A stretch of 28,863 nucleotides of DNA. It comes from Actinomycetota bacterium. GTDB lineage: Bacteria; Actinomycetota; Geothermincolia; Fen-727; Anoxymicrobiaceae. The position numbers and the translations under genes are program-made. Each line of letters opens with the position of its first letter. Position 1 is the stretch's first letter. Location: NCBI GenBank assembly GCA_016649525.1, contig JAENXM010000002.1, positions 1 through 28,863 on the forward strand. Reading direction: 5' to 3'. Below are positions 8,080 to 16,229 of this stretch, in pieces. A model generated the notes under the pieces. The model was not told the origin of the DNA. It did not search any database and saw nothing but the letters and a program-made list of their open reading frames with translations.

Positions 8080-8108
8080 TTGCGAAATCCTGCCAGCTTT
8101 GCTAATAT
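8080..8108 (+). promoter_or_regulatory. Predicted promoter of the rib operon
   Basis: TTGCGA (8080-8085), a 17-base spacer and TAATAT (8103-8108) start two bases after the rpe stop. The predicted transcript start near 8115 lies about a dozen bases before the P1 helix of the FMN riboswitch. The surrounding 30 bases are strongly AT-rich compared with the neighbourhood. Confidence 0.65.
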
Positions 8109-8126
8109 TTTAACTAAATAAATATT

Positions 8127-8234
8127 GTCTTCGGGACAGGGTGCGATTCCCGACCGGCGGTATAGCCCGCGAGCTGAAAAAGCAGACCCGGCGAGATTCC
8201 GGGGCCGACGGTAAAAGTCCGGATGGGAGAAGAT
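8127..8234 (+). promoter_or_regulatory. FMN riboswitch (RFN element)
   Basis: The conserved RFN segments occur in order: ACAGGGTG, GATTCCCGACCGGCGGT, AGCCCGCGAGC, a variable arm, GATTCCGGGGCCGACGGT, AGTCCGGATGGGAGAAG. The closing P1 helix pairs TCTTC (8128-8132) with GAAGA (8229-8233). It senses flavin mononucleotide in the nascent transcript of ribD-ribE-ribBA-ribH, which begins 68 bases downstream, and acts through the terminator at 8252-8280. Confidence 0.96.
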
Positions 8235-8251
8235 TTGCGCTAATTGCTATT

Positions 8252-8280
8252 GCGCCGGTTGTTTCTCCCGGCGCTTTTTT
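8252..8280 (+). terminator. FMN-controlled intrinsic terminator (expression platform)
   Basis: GCGCCGG (8252-8258) and CCGGCGC (8268-8274) form a 7-bp stem with a 9-base loop, followed at once by six T. The base stretch GGGAGA at 8225-8230, part of the riboswitch 3' end, can instead pair with TCTCCC at 8264-8269, which would break the terminator stem. That gives mutually exclusive ON (no FMN) and OFF (FMN-bound) folds. The pairing is read by eye. Confidence 0.88.
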
Positions 8281-8301
8281 AATCCCGGAAACACTGGTGC
8301 C

Positions 8302-9459
8302 ATGGAAATGTTTGATGATTATCACGAAACGATAGCGCGCACGAGGAAGCCAGAGCCCGAGAGCGAGGATGAGCGGTTCATGCTGCGGGCTCTCGAGCTT
8401 GCAGAAAAAGGAAGGGGAAGAACAGGGCCAAACCCGCTGGTGGGGGCGGCGGTTGTTTCAGATGGGAATATCCTGGGCGAAGGATACCACGAGATGCTGG
8501 GCGGTCCACACGCCGAGGTCAACGCCTTGAACTCGGCCGGCAGCAAAGCGGAAGGAGCAGTCCTGTACGTGACACTGGAGCCGTGTGCCCATCACGGACG
8601 CACACCACCCTGTGTTAACGAGATTGTGGGAGCGGGGATTGCTCGTGTAGTGATGGCGTGCAGAGACCCGAACCCGCTGGTGGACGGGCGTGGAGAAGAA
8701 TATCTAAGGGGACATGGAGTAGTAGTCGAGCAGGGGCCGTACGAAGAGATAGCCCGAAGACAGAACGAGGCCTACCTGAAAAGGATAACCTCGGGAATGC
8801 CGTTTGTGACTTTGAAGATGGCGATGAGCCTCGACGGGAAGACAGCAACGCGGACCGGTGATTCCCGCTGGATAACCTCGGAGGAATCCCGGGCCGATGT
8901 TCACCTGATGAGGTCCTGGAGCGATGCGATCATGGTGGGAATAGGCACGGTCCTGGCGGACGACCCTCGTTTAACGGTCAGGCTTGGCAAAGACAGGGAC
9001 ATCTCACCATTGAGGGTAGTAGTGGACGGCATGGCGCGTACACCGGTGAACAGCCACATCGCCGATACCAGTGAGGCGCCAACCCTTGTGGCTGTAGCAA
9101 GAGGAGCACCCGAGGATAGTCGCCGGGTGCTGCGGGAGAATGGGGTCGAGGTGGTCGAGGTGGGGAGCGACGGTCGCGTGGAGCTGAGGCTACTACTGGA
9201 ACTGCTTTCAGAGCGCGAGATAGCGAGCCTTCTGGTCGAGGGCGGAGGGGAGCTCGCCGCCGGGCTCTGGGGAGGCGGCCTGGTCGATAAGCTCGTGTTT
9301 TTCTTCGCGCCGATGATCATTGGGGGCAGGGAAGCCCCCGGCTCGATAGGTGGAGAAGGGGCGCAGACAGTGGAGGAATCCTTGAAAGTGTCGGTCGATG
9401 GAGTGTTCAGAAGCGGCCCGGACATCAAAGTGGTCGCATACCCGGCACGGGGTGATTAA
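8302..9459 (+). CDS. ribD: Bifunctional riboflavin deaminase/reductase RibD (385 aa)
   Basis: It deaminates and then reduces the pyrimidine intermediate made from GTP in riboflavin synthesis. The N-terminal deaminase (about residues 22-160) has the zinc site HAEVNAL near residue 70 and EPCAHHGRTPPC near 93. The C-terminal reductase (about 165-380) has VTLKMAMSLDGKTAT, a DDPRLTVR loop, LLVEGGGELAAGL and FFAPMIIGG. The length is normal for the fused enzyme. The start is ATG 8302 (a second ATG lies six bases on). No strong ribosome site is seen, so translation may be modest or helped by leader structure. It is the first gene after the riboswitch and sits 2 bases from ribE. Confidence 0.96.
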   Translation: MEMFDDYHETIARTRKPEPESEDERFMLRALELAEKGRGRTGPNPLVGAAVVSDGNILGEGYHEMLGGPHAEVNALNSAGSKAEGAVLYVTLEPCAHHGRTPPCVNEIVGAGIARVVMACRDPNPLVDGRGEEYLRGHGVVVEQGPYEEIARRQNEAYLKRITSGMPFVTLKMAMSLDGKTATRTGDSRWITSEESRADVHLMRSWSDAIMVGIGTVLADDPRLTVRLGKDRDISPLRVVVDGMARTPVNSHIADTSEAPTLVAVARGAPEDSRRVLRENGVEVVEVGSDGRVELRLLLELLSEREIASLLVEGGGELAAGLWGGGLVDKLVFFFAPMIIGGREAPGSIGGEGAQTVEESLKVSVDGVFRSGPDIKVVAYPARGD

Positions 9460-9461
9460 CG

Positions 9462-10118
9462 TTGTTCACGGGGATCGTGGAGGAAAAAGGAACTCTTAAG
9501 AGTCGAGCAGCCGCAGGATCAAGGGCCGGGGCAATAGAGGTGTCGGCCTCGAAAGTGCTGGAGGGCACGCAGATCGGCGATTCGATATCCGTCTCCGGTG
9601 CGTGCCTGACGGTCATCGAGATAGGGAGTTCCTCGTTCACCGTTGAGGTAATGCCCGAAACGCTCAGAACGACCACGCTGGGCGAAATGAGTGTCGGCGC
9701 ACCGCTGAACCTCGAGAGGGCCCTGGGCGCCGGGGGGCGCCTGGGAGGCCATATGGTAAACGGACATGTGGATTGGGTCGGCCAGGTCGTAAGTGTGCGG
9801 CGTGAGGAGAACGCGGTCCTCATCGACATAAGGGTCCCCTTCGAGCTGGCCAGGTATATCGTCCCGAAGGGCTCCATCGCAGTAGATGGCATCAGCCTTA
9901 CTGTCGTTAGCGCCGCGGGGGATGCTTTCTCCGTATCCGCTATCCCACACACGCTTGAGGAGACCACACTGGGTTACGCCTCCGCCGGCACAAGGGTCAA
10001 CATCGAAGTCGACATCATTGCCAAGTATGTGGAGGCGATGCTGAAGGAGGGGACCGGTAAGGGACGTCTGGAAGAAGCGCTTGAACGGGAGGGCTTCATA
10101 TCCGATGAGGGATCTTGA
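9462..10118 (+). CDS. ribE: Riboflavin synthase, alpha chain (218 aa)
   Basis: It dismutates two molecules of 6,7-dimethyl-8-ribityllumazine to riboflavin and works as a trimer. The protein starts with the invariant MFTGIVEE and contains two similar lumazine-binding beta-barrels: the first (about 1-90) with SISVSGACLTVIE, the second (about 97-190) beginning NGHVDWVGQV and containing SIAVDGISLTVV. The initiation codon is TTG at 9462, fixed by the family N-terminus; GGGGTG precedes it. It follows ribD by two bases. The last 15 residues are a charged tail that is not conserved in the family. Confidence 0.96.
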   Translation: MFTGIVEEKGTLKSRAAAGSRAGAIEVSASKVLEGTQIGDSISVSGACLTVIEIGSSSFTVEVMPETLRTTTLGEMSVGAPLNLERALGAGGRLGGHMVNGHVDWVGQVVSVRREENAVLIDIRVPFELARYIVPKGSIAVDGISLTVVSAAGDAFSVSAIPHTLEETTLGYASAGTRVNIEVDIIAKYVEAMLKEGTGKGRLEEALEREGFISDEGS

Positions 10119-10135
10119 ACACGTGGAGGTGCATT

Positions 10136-11353
10136 TTGCCTTTCAGCAGGATTGAAGAAGCGATAGAGGAGTTGAAGGCCGGGCACGTGATCATCGTGGT
10201 AGACGACGAGGACCGGGAGAACGAGGGCGATTTCGTCTGCTCAGCCCAGATGGTGACACCGGAGATAATAAACTTCATGAGCAAGCACGGCCGCGGCCTC
10301 ATATGTATGCCCTGCGTGTCTAGCCGCCTTGACGAGCTCGAGGTCCCCGCCATGGTGGAGCAAAACACCAGCGCGCAGGGCACAGCCTTTGCGGTCTCGA
10401 TAGGGGCCAAGGGCAAGATCACGACAGGAATATCGGCCTATGACCGCGCGGCAACGATACAGTCTGTGATAAACACAGAGACAGGACCCGAGGACTTGAG
10501 CAGGCCCGGGCACATCTTCCCCCTGAGGGCGAGGGAAGGTGGGGTCTTAACAAGGGCGGGACATACCGAGGCCGCCGTGGACCTCGCGAGACTCGCGGGC
10601 CATTTCCCGGCCGGAGTCATATGCGAGATCATGCACGAGGACGGGACCATGGCCAGGGGTCCCGAGCTCGAGAAGATCGCGGAGAAGTTCGGACTGAAGA
10701 TGATCACAGTGGCCAACCTCATAAAGTACCGCATCCAGGAGGAGCAGCTGGTCAGGAGGGTATCAAAGGCCAGGCTGCCGACAACCTACGGAGAATTCCT
10801 CGCTATAGGTTACAGGAGCCTCGTAGACGGCACCTTTCACCTCGCCCTTGTCAGGGGGGACGTCGAGGGCAAGAAGGACGTCCTGGTCAGGGTGCATTCC
10901 GAGTGCCTCACTGGCGATGTCCTCGGTTCGACGAGGTGCGACTGCGGGGCGCAGTTGGCCGAGGCCCTCAGACTCATTGACGCTGAGGGAGAAGGGGTAT
11001 TCCTCTATATGCTGGGGCACGAGGGAAGGGGGATCGGCCTTGCGCACAAGCTGAAGGCATACCAGCTGCAGGACGAGGGCCTGGACACTGTGGAGGCGAA
11101 CGTCGAGCTGGGTCTCCCGGTCGACTCGAGGGATTACGGGACCGGTGCGCAGATCCTGAGGGACCTGGGGATAACCTCGATGAGGCTTCTCACAAACAAC
11201 CCCTCCAAGAGGGTCGGCCTCGAGGGTTACGGGCTGTCCGTCACGGAGCGCGTGCCGCTCGAGGTTAAACCGAACAAGGAGAATCTCCGATACCTAGAGG
11301 TGAAGAAGGAAAAGATGAACCACATACTGGACCTGAAGGGCGTAAAGGAATGA
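10136..11353 (+). CDS. ribBA: Bifunctional DHBP synthase / GTP cyclohydrolase II (405 aa)
   Basis: It makes both riboflavin precursors. The N-terminal RibB domain (about 1-200) converts ribulose 5-phosphate to dihydroxybutanone phosphate and has VVDDEDRENEGDF, KHGRGLIC and TRAGHTEAA. The C-terminal RibA domain (about 205-400) opens GTP and has the zinc site HSECLTGDVLGSTRCDCGAQ, GHEGRGIGL and the TNNPSKRVGLEGYGL substrate loop. TTG 10136 is preferred because GGAGGT stands five bases upstream and the product starts MPFSRIEEAI, as in other RibBA proteins. A TTG at 10115 that overlaps the ribE stop would add seven residues without support. Third gene of the operon. Confidence 0.95.
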   Translation: MPFSRIEEAIEELKAGHVIIVVDDEDRENEGDFVCSAQMVTPEIINFMSKHGRGLICMPCVSSRLDELEVPAMVEQNTSAQGTAFAVSIGAKGKITTGISAYDRAATIQSVINTETGPEDLSRPGHIFPLRAREGGVLTRAGHTEAAVDLARLAGHFPAGVICEIMHEDGTMARGPELEKIAEKFGLKMITVANLIKYRIQEEQLVRRVSKARLPTTYGEFLAIGYRSLVDGTFHLALVRGDVEGKKDVLVRVHSECLTGDVLGSTRCDCGAQLAEALRLIDAEGEGVFLYMLGHEGRGIGLAHKLKAYQLQDEGLDTVEANVELGLPVDSRDYGTGAQILRDLGITSMRLLTNNPSKRVGLEGYGLSVTERVPLEVKPNKENLRYLEVKKEKMNHILDLKGVKE

Positions 11354-11389
11354 TGGCTGCGGGTGAGGAAAAGTGGTAAGGAGGCGATG

Positions 11390-11854
11390 ATGAAGACTTT
11401 CGAAGGCCAGTTGGTGGCACAGGATTACAAGTTCGGGATCGTTGTGAGCCGGTTCAACGAGTTCATAAGTAAGAACCTCCTGACGGGGGCCCTCGATTCC
11501 CTGAATCGGCACGGAGCAGTTGAAGAGAATATCGAAGTGGCGTGGGTACCGGGCTCGTTCGAGATACCGCTGGTGGCGCACAAAATGGCATCATCCAAGA
11601 GCTACGACGCCGTAATCTGCCTAGGGGCGGTCATAAGAGGGAATACCCCGCACTTCGAGTACGTCGCGGCCGAGGTTTCAAAGGGGATAGCCCGCGCGGG
11701 CCTCGAGACGGGGGTACCGGTCATTTTCGGGATAATAACGGCCGATAACCTGGAGCAGGCCGTGGACAGGGCCGGTGCTAAAGCCGGCAACAAAGGCTGG
11801 CAGGCCGCTCTTGCGGCCATCGAGATGGCCAACCTCATGTCGAGCCTGCCCTGA
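11390..11854 (+). CDS. ribH: 6,7-dimethyl-8-ribityllumazine synthase (154 aa)
   Basis: It condenses the pyrimidine and the four-carbon phosphate to lumazine, forming pentamers or 60-mer shells. Visible signatures are GIVVSRFNEFIS at the N-terminus, WVPGSFEIPLVAHKM, CLGAVIRGNTPHFEYV with the catalytic His, and GVPVIFGIITADNLEQAVDRAG. Two adjacent ATG codons (11387 and 11390) follow TAAGGAGG; the second gives the better 5-base spacing and a normal family length. It is the last gene of the rib operon. No terminator follows it, only a short inverted repeat (11873-11895) that overlaps the next gene's promoter. Confidence 0.95.
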   Translation: MKTFEGQLVAQDYKFGIVVSRFNEFISKNLLTGALDSLNRHGAVEENIEVAWVPGSFEIPLVAHKMASSKSYDAVICLGAVIRGNTPHFEYVAAEVSKGIARAGLETGVPVIFGIITADNLEQAVDRAGAKAGNKGWQAALAAIEMANLMSSLP

Positions 11855-11872
11855 GATTTTCATAGAAAGGGA

Positions 11873-11895
11873 GTTGCTATAACGGTGGTAGCAAC
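11873..11895. repeat. Inverted repeat overlapping the HD-GYP gene promoter
   Basis: GTTGCTA (11873-11879) and TAGCAAC (11889-11895) are a perfect 7-bp inverted repeat with a 9-base spacer. There is no T-run after it, so it is not a standard terminator for ribH. It covers the -35 and most of the spacer of the promoter at 11874-11903, so a repressor-type operator is the simplest reading. Confidence 0.5.
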
Positions 11896-11903
11896 GTTAT
11901 ATA
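11874..11903 (+). promoter_or_regulatory. Predicted promoter of the GAF/HD-GYP gene
   Basis: TTGCTA (11874-11879), an 18-base spacer and TATATA (11898-11903) form a plausible vegetative promoter 18 bases before the ATG at 11922. The transcript leader would be very short. TTATAT with a 17-base spacer is an equally good -10 reading. Confidence 0.45.
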
Positions 11904-11921
11904 TGTCGAAAGGATTCCCGG

Positions 11922-14015
11922 ATGAGTTCAGGTAGGCCGATAAGTGAAGATGGGAGAAGCCTGGCCGTCGACATACTGACCAGAAGTCGGCTGGATATCC
12001 TTTCGCGAATATCGAAAGACGATGCCCCATCGTCCTCCTTCTTCGCACTCCTCAACCAGACGCGCAGAAGGTTTTTCAATGGTTATCTGGACTCGCTGAA
12101 GGAAGCCGTCGCAACCGGCGATTCAACCGACCTGCTGGGAAACGAGACCTTCCAGAGTTATTCACAGGGGAGAGACGGCTATTCGTTGAGAGAAGTCCTC
12201 AAGGTACCCGCATCGGTCAAGAAAGCGCTTGGGAGCATCATCAACGAGATGGTCGCCAACAAGGAGATTGACGCTCATGCCGCCCTGGGGGCGAAGGCGG
12301 CGCTGGACGAGATCCTGGATCAGGCAGGTACGATAAGGGCCGAGTCCTTCATGCAGACGAGGGACGAGGTCATAAAGTTCTATAACTCCTACCAGGAGGA
12401 GATAGACAGATTCCCCAGCAACCTGGCCGCCACACTCGACCTGCGGACGTTGATGCGGTCTGCGGTGAAGAGATGTACCGAGCTCCTGGACGTCGGCAGG
12501 TGCGCTTTCTTCACGAGAGACCTGGTCACCGATGAGCTGCGTCTGATGGCATCCAATTTTGATCATGAGCGGATATTCGATAACGCACCCGTAAAGCTGG
12601 ACGAATCAGTCATGACCGAGCTCGTCAAGGGGCGGAAGCCTGTGATCGTCGAGGGGTACCGGAGGTCCGCTCCACTCGTCACTTCCATAATGAAAAACAT
12701 GAAGACCAAGCTGCTGTTACTGGTCCCCTTGATGGTACGGGACCGAAACGTAGGGTTGATCATGATGGACAACGTGGAGAGGCCGCGTATGTTCACTCCC
12801 GTAGTCGCGAACCTCGCGATGAGGTTCGGTGACAAGGTCGCTGCAGCAATGGAGAACGCACGCCTGCACGGGAGCGAGCAGCAGAAGATCAAGGAGACGA
12901 TGGCGCTGCTCGAGGTCTCAAGGCTGGTGACAACGACCCTGGATATCGACACCCTCCTTGCACGGCTCGCACAGATAACGGCCGATGTCTGCGAGGTGAG
13001 CAAGTGCAGTGTCTACGTGTACGTTGATGATGCCGGTCGGTTCTATCCCGCAGCCACGCACGGGACCTTCACCAACAATGAATGGGAGACGGGCATGAGC
13101 GAGGGGATCCTGCCCGTAGACATGACGGACGAGGATACCGAGGCTGTCATGGAGCGGCACGAGGTCACGATCACCGACCCGGAGGTCTCGCCCTTTATCC
13201 CGTCCGACAGGATAGAGGAGACCGGCTGCCGGGCCCTTGTGCTGGTCCCCATCTACTCCCGCGACCGCGTGCTGGGGCTCATGGTGCTTCTGCACCACAA
13301 GGACAGGGATGAGCTCGAGGGCGAAGACCTGAACCTGGTGGCGGCGATCGCAGCTCAGGCCGCTGTTGCACTGGAAAACACGTCTCTCTACGAAGATCTC
13401 GAGATGAGCTACTTCTCAACGGTCAAGGCCCTTGCTCGCGCGATCGAAGTGAAGGACCCGTACACTTACGGGCACTCCGAGAGGGTGACCGAGTATGCAC
13501 TGGCGATAGCAAGAAGGCTGGGGGCTTCGGACCCCGAGATTCAGAACATCAAGTATGCGGCTGCTCTTCACGACATAGGGAAAATCGGGATTGCGCGGAA
13601 GATCCTCGACAAGCCCGGGGCACTGAGCGAGGAGGAATTCGTGCATGTCAAGACGCATCCCCAGCTCGGGGACTCCATAATCGAGCCCGTGGCGTTCCTG
13701 AAGGCGCCGCGGTCCATCATAATGCACCACCACGAGCGCTACGACGGGAAAGGATATCCGGACGGCCTTGCCGGAGAGGAGATACCACTTGGGGCGAGGA
13801 TACTGGCTGTCGCCGACTCTTTCGAGGCGATGATGTCGGACAGGCCCTACAGGAAGGCGCTCCAGGTGGAAGAGGCCGTCAAGGAGCTCGAGGTGAACGC
13901 GGGAACCCAATTCGACCCCATAGTAGTGAGGGCGTTCATCGAGGTCTTGAAGGAAGGAGACTTCCAAAGGCACTCCTCCGGTGACAGGCGGGAAACTGCT
14001 CCCAGGCAGGCTTAG
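11922..14015 (+). CDS. GAF-GAF-HD-GYP protein, predicted c-di-GMP phosphodiesterase (697 aa)
   Basis: A helical N-terminal part (about 20-165) resembles the sensor half of RsbR-type proteins, but I hold that loosely. Two GAF domains follow (about 170-310 and 325-480), then an HD-GYP domain (about 490-685). The catalytic metal site is complete: HSERV, LHDIGKIG near residue 550, HHHERYDGKGYP near 602 and AVADSFEAMMSDRPYR. HD-GYP domains hydrolyse cyclic di-GMP. There are no membrane segments, so it is a cytosolic sensor, with ligands of the GAF domains unknown. ATG 11922 has a moderate AAGGA upstream. The stop TAG overlaps, tail to tail, the stop of the histidine kinase on the other strand, next to a PleD-like regulator, suggesting one signalling module. 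Confidence 0.88.
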   Translation: MSSGRPISEDGRSLAVDILTRSRLDILSRISKDDAPSSSFFALLNQTRRRFFNGYLDSLKEAVATGDSTDLLGNETFQSYSQGRDGYSLREVLKVPASVKKALGSIINEMVANKEIDAHAALGAKAALDEILDQAGTIRAESFMQTRDEVIKFYNSYQEEIDRFPSNLAATLDLRTLMRSAVKRCTELLDVGRCAFFTRDLVTDELRLMASNFDHERIFDNAPVKLDESVMTELVKGRKPVIVEGYRRSAPLVTSIMKNMKTKLLLLVPLMVRDRNVGLIMMDNVERPRMFTPVVANLAMRFGDKVAAAMENARLHGSEQQKIKETMALLEVSRLVTTTLDIDTLLARLAQITADVCEVSKCSVYVYVDDAGRFYPAATHGTFTNNEWETGMSEGILPVDMTDEDTEAVMERHEVTITDPEVSPFIPSDRIEETGCRALVLVPIYSRDRVLGLMVLLHHKDRDELEGEDLNLVAAIAAQAAVALENTSLYEDLEMSYFSTVKALARAIEVKDPYTYGHSERVTEYALAIARRLGASDPEIQNIKYAAALHDIGKIGIARKILDKPGALSEEEFVHVKTHPQLGDSIIEPVAFLKAPRSIIMHHHERYDGKGYPDGLAGEEIPLGARILAVADSFEAMMSDRPYRKALQVEEAVKELEVNAGTQFDPIVVRAFIEVLKEGDFQRHSSGDRRETAPRQA

Positions 14016-16213
14016 TCACCGGCAATATCCGCACTGTATATCGGTACCGTAAAGAAGAAAGTGCTTCCCTTGCCGGGTTCGCTCTCTGCCGAGATGGAAC
14101 CTCCGTAGAGATCTACTATTTCCCTGGATATCGCCAGCCCGAGCCCGAAACCTCCCGATTCAGCGGCATTACCCGGCTGCGCCTGGAAGAAGCGATTGAA
14201 TACGAGAGGAAGAGCCGCCGGCGGTATACCGATACCGTTGTCTGTGACCTGGACCTGTACGTAAGGCTCGTTTTTGAGAGCCGATATCTCGACAAGTCCA
14301 CCGGGCGGCGTGAACTTGATCGCGTTCTCCAGGATGTTAGCGATGATCTGTGTTACGCGGGCGTGATTTGCCGCGGCCGCGGGTACGTTCGTGGAGACTC
14401 TTGCCTCGACCTTTATGTCTTTTTTGCGGGCCTGGTCTTCGAGGCGCTTTATTGATTCATCGATTGCTTTAGCGATATTAGTCTTTTCGAGCCTGGTCCT
14501 CTCTCCTGCTGATTTAAGCCGGCTGAGGTCCAGAAGGTCCTCTATCATCTTGGTCAGGTTCGTGGCCTGCTCTTTTACGACGGACAGATATTTCTCCTGC
14601 TTCGCGGTGAGCGTACCGGCCCTGCCGGCGATAAGCAGGTCCACGTATCCGGAGATGCTGGTCAGCGGAGTCCTCAGTTCGTGGGACACGTTCGATACGA
14701 AATTGGGCTTCATCGCATCCAGTCGCTTGAGCTCGGTTATATCGTGCAGGAAAAGGACCACTCCTGATACACCGACCGGTTCGTCTTTAAGTGGGATGAA
14801 GTGTGCTTGAGCGGTTATGCCGTCCTCTCCTGCAAAGGTCATCTCACCCGATATGTCATGACCCCCAAGCGCGGCTTCCAGTGCCTCTTCAAGGTCGTAA
14901 TCTCCGAACTCGGCGGTTGCCACGGCACTCTTCAGCAGTGTTGACAGTCTCTGTCCGATAATTGATGAGCCGACCTTGAAGATATTCTCCGCGACGGCGT
15001 TTGCCTGGATCAGGATACCTGAGGAATCGGTTACGAGCAGGCCGTCTCTCAGCGCGGAAAAAATAGTCTCCAGCTTCGTCTTGTCCGCCAGTGTCCGCGT
15101 GTAAAGGTGCGCCTTTTCAACAGCGACAGCCGCCTGGCTTGCCAGGGTCGAGAGAATCTCAATATGATCTTTCGGGAAAGGACGATCGGTCGGTGTAAAG
15201 CATATCATGTACCCCGCCACTTCTCTTCCGAAGAAAAGCGGTGCTGCGGCGATATCATAGTAATCATTCTGTTCCTCCTGCGGCAACGGCAGCCACGGCA
15301 GTTGGAGATTCTCTTCTACGACGTTGTTGCCATGGGAGAGTCGTTTCATCCATTCCTCCCCGGACGGGATCTCGACCGTGCCCATATCCGCTGATGGCCT
15401 TATCCCGAGGCCAGCTTTCAGAGTAGGTCTGCCTTCTTCCACAAGAAATACTATGGACCCCTTCGATTCCAGCATCCTGCGGGCCAGGGCGGTGGTGGTA
15501 TTGAGGACTGTCTCAAGGTCGAGTGTGTACGAGAACTTCCTGCTCAGGTCGTATACGACCGAGATCTCCTTCTCGCGGGTACGGGAGACCTCCAGTAGTC
15601 TGCCAAACTCGTGAGATTCTCTGGCATAGGGCTCTTCGTGCTCGACTATGTAGCACGCTATGAGGCCCAGTATAAAGTAGGAGACGGCGGAAAGGGTCAG
15701 GGACAGTATCTGGACCGGCTCGATGTTGCCGCTGAAGAACGGGATGAAGAGAGCTACCGCAGTAATGCTGGATACCAGGAGTGTTCCGGCGTAACTGTAG
15801 TAAGCCGCGGCATATATGGGTACCGCCAGGAAAAGGAACCCCAGCAGGCTTTCGCGGTTTCCGGTGAAATAGACAAGGCTCGAGATCAGTGCGAGAACCG
15901 CGCACATCATGATGAAGAACAGATACGGTCGATACTCCCCGAAGGGGAAGAAGTTGGTACCCAACTCCACCAACAGGAAGGCCACCAGAAGAAGAACCAT
16001 CATCCCGTAGTTGACCGGCTCAGCCTGAACGGATACATATATGACGATTGTCAGAACCAGAACACACCAGAGCAGCAAGATCCCCAAACGCGCCCGGACC
16101 AGAAGGAGCCTTTTTATGTCTTCGCTCCGGGTATCTCCGGACAGCCTGGCGAGGTTGCTCTTTCGGTTGAAGGGTCTCGGGATTTTCATGGCACACAACC
16201 TGGCTCCTGGCAC
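14012..16213 (-). CDS. Membrane-bound GAF-PAS sensor histidine kinase (733 aa)
   Basis: Six hydrophobic segments lie between residues 42 and 190 and form an integral membrane input domain with very short loops. Then come a GAF domain (about 215-370), a PAS domain (about 380-495) and a kinase core: H-box VSNVSHELRTPL with phospho-acceptor His511, N-box NILENAIKF, G1 DNGIGIP, an F-box region, and G2 GFGLGLAISREIV. All catalytic boxes are intact. GTG 16213 is the longest start, 16 bases after the response-regulator stop. ATG 16189 (MKIPRPF) is a good alternative, and neither has a clear ribosome site. It is cotranscribed behind the PleD-like regulator, its likely partner. The stop overlaps the HD-GYP gene stop by 4 bases; no terminator is visible. 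Confidence 0.9.
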   Translation of the reverse strand: MPGARLCAMKIPRPFNRKSNLARLSGDTRSEDIKRLLLVRARLGILLLWCVLVLTIVIYVSVQAEPVNYGMMVLLLVAFLLVELGTNFFPFGEYRPYLFFIMMCAVLALISSLVYFTGNRESLLGFLFLAVPIYAAAYYSYAGTLLVSSITAVALFIPFFSGNIEPVQILSLTLSAVSYFILGLIACYIVEHEEPYARESHEFGRLLEVSRTREKEISVVYDLSRKFSYTLDLETVLNTTTALARRMLESKGSIVFLVEEGRPTLKAGLGIRPSADMGTVEIPSGEEWMKRLSHGNNVVEENLQLPWLPLPQEEQNDYYDIAAAPLFFGREVAGYMICFTPTDRPFPKDHIEILSTLASQAAVAVEKAHLYTRTLADKTKLETIFSALRDGLLVTDSSGILIQANAVAENIFKVGSSIIGQRLSTLLKSAVATAEFGDYDLEEALEAALGGHDISGEMTFAGEDGITAQAHFIPLKDEPVGVSGVVLFLHDITELKRLDAMKPNFVSNVSHELRTPLTSISGYVDLLIAGRAGTLTAKQEKYLSVVKEQATNLTKMIEDLLDLSRLKSAGERTRLEKTNIAKAIDESIKRLEDQARKKDIKVEARVSTNVPAAAANHARVTQIIANILENAIKFTPPGGLVEISALKNEPYVQVQVTDNGIGIPPAALPLVFNRFFQAQPGNAAESGGFGLGLAISREIVDLYGGSISAESEPGKGSTFFFTVPIYSADIAGD

Positions 16214-16229
16214 TGTGCGTCTACTGTCT

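Noticed and set aside
11873..11895. Terminator for the rib operon
   Set aside because: The hairpin is only 7 bp and moderately AT-rich, and is followed by GTTATATATG rather than a T-run.
11903..11935. Ten-codon ORF overlapping the HD-GYP start
   Set aside because: It lacks a ribosome site and lies on the predicted -10/start region; nothing suggests translation.
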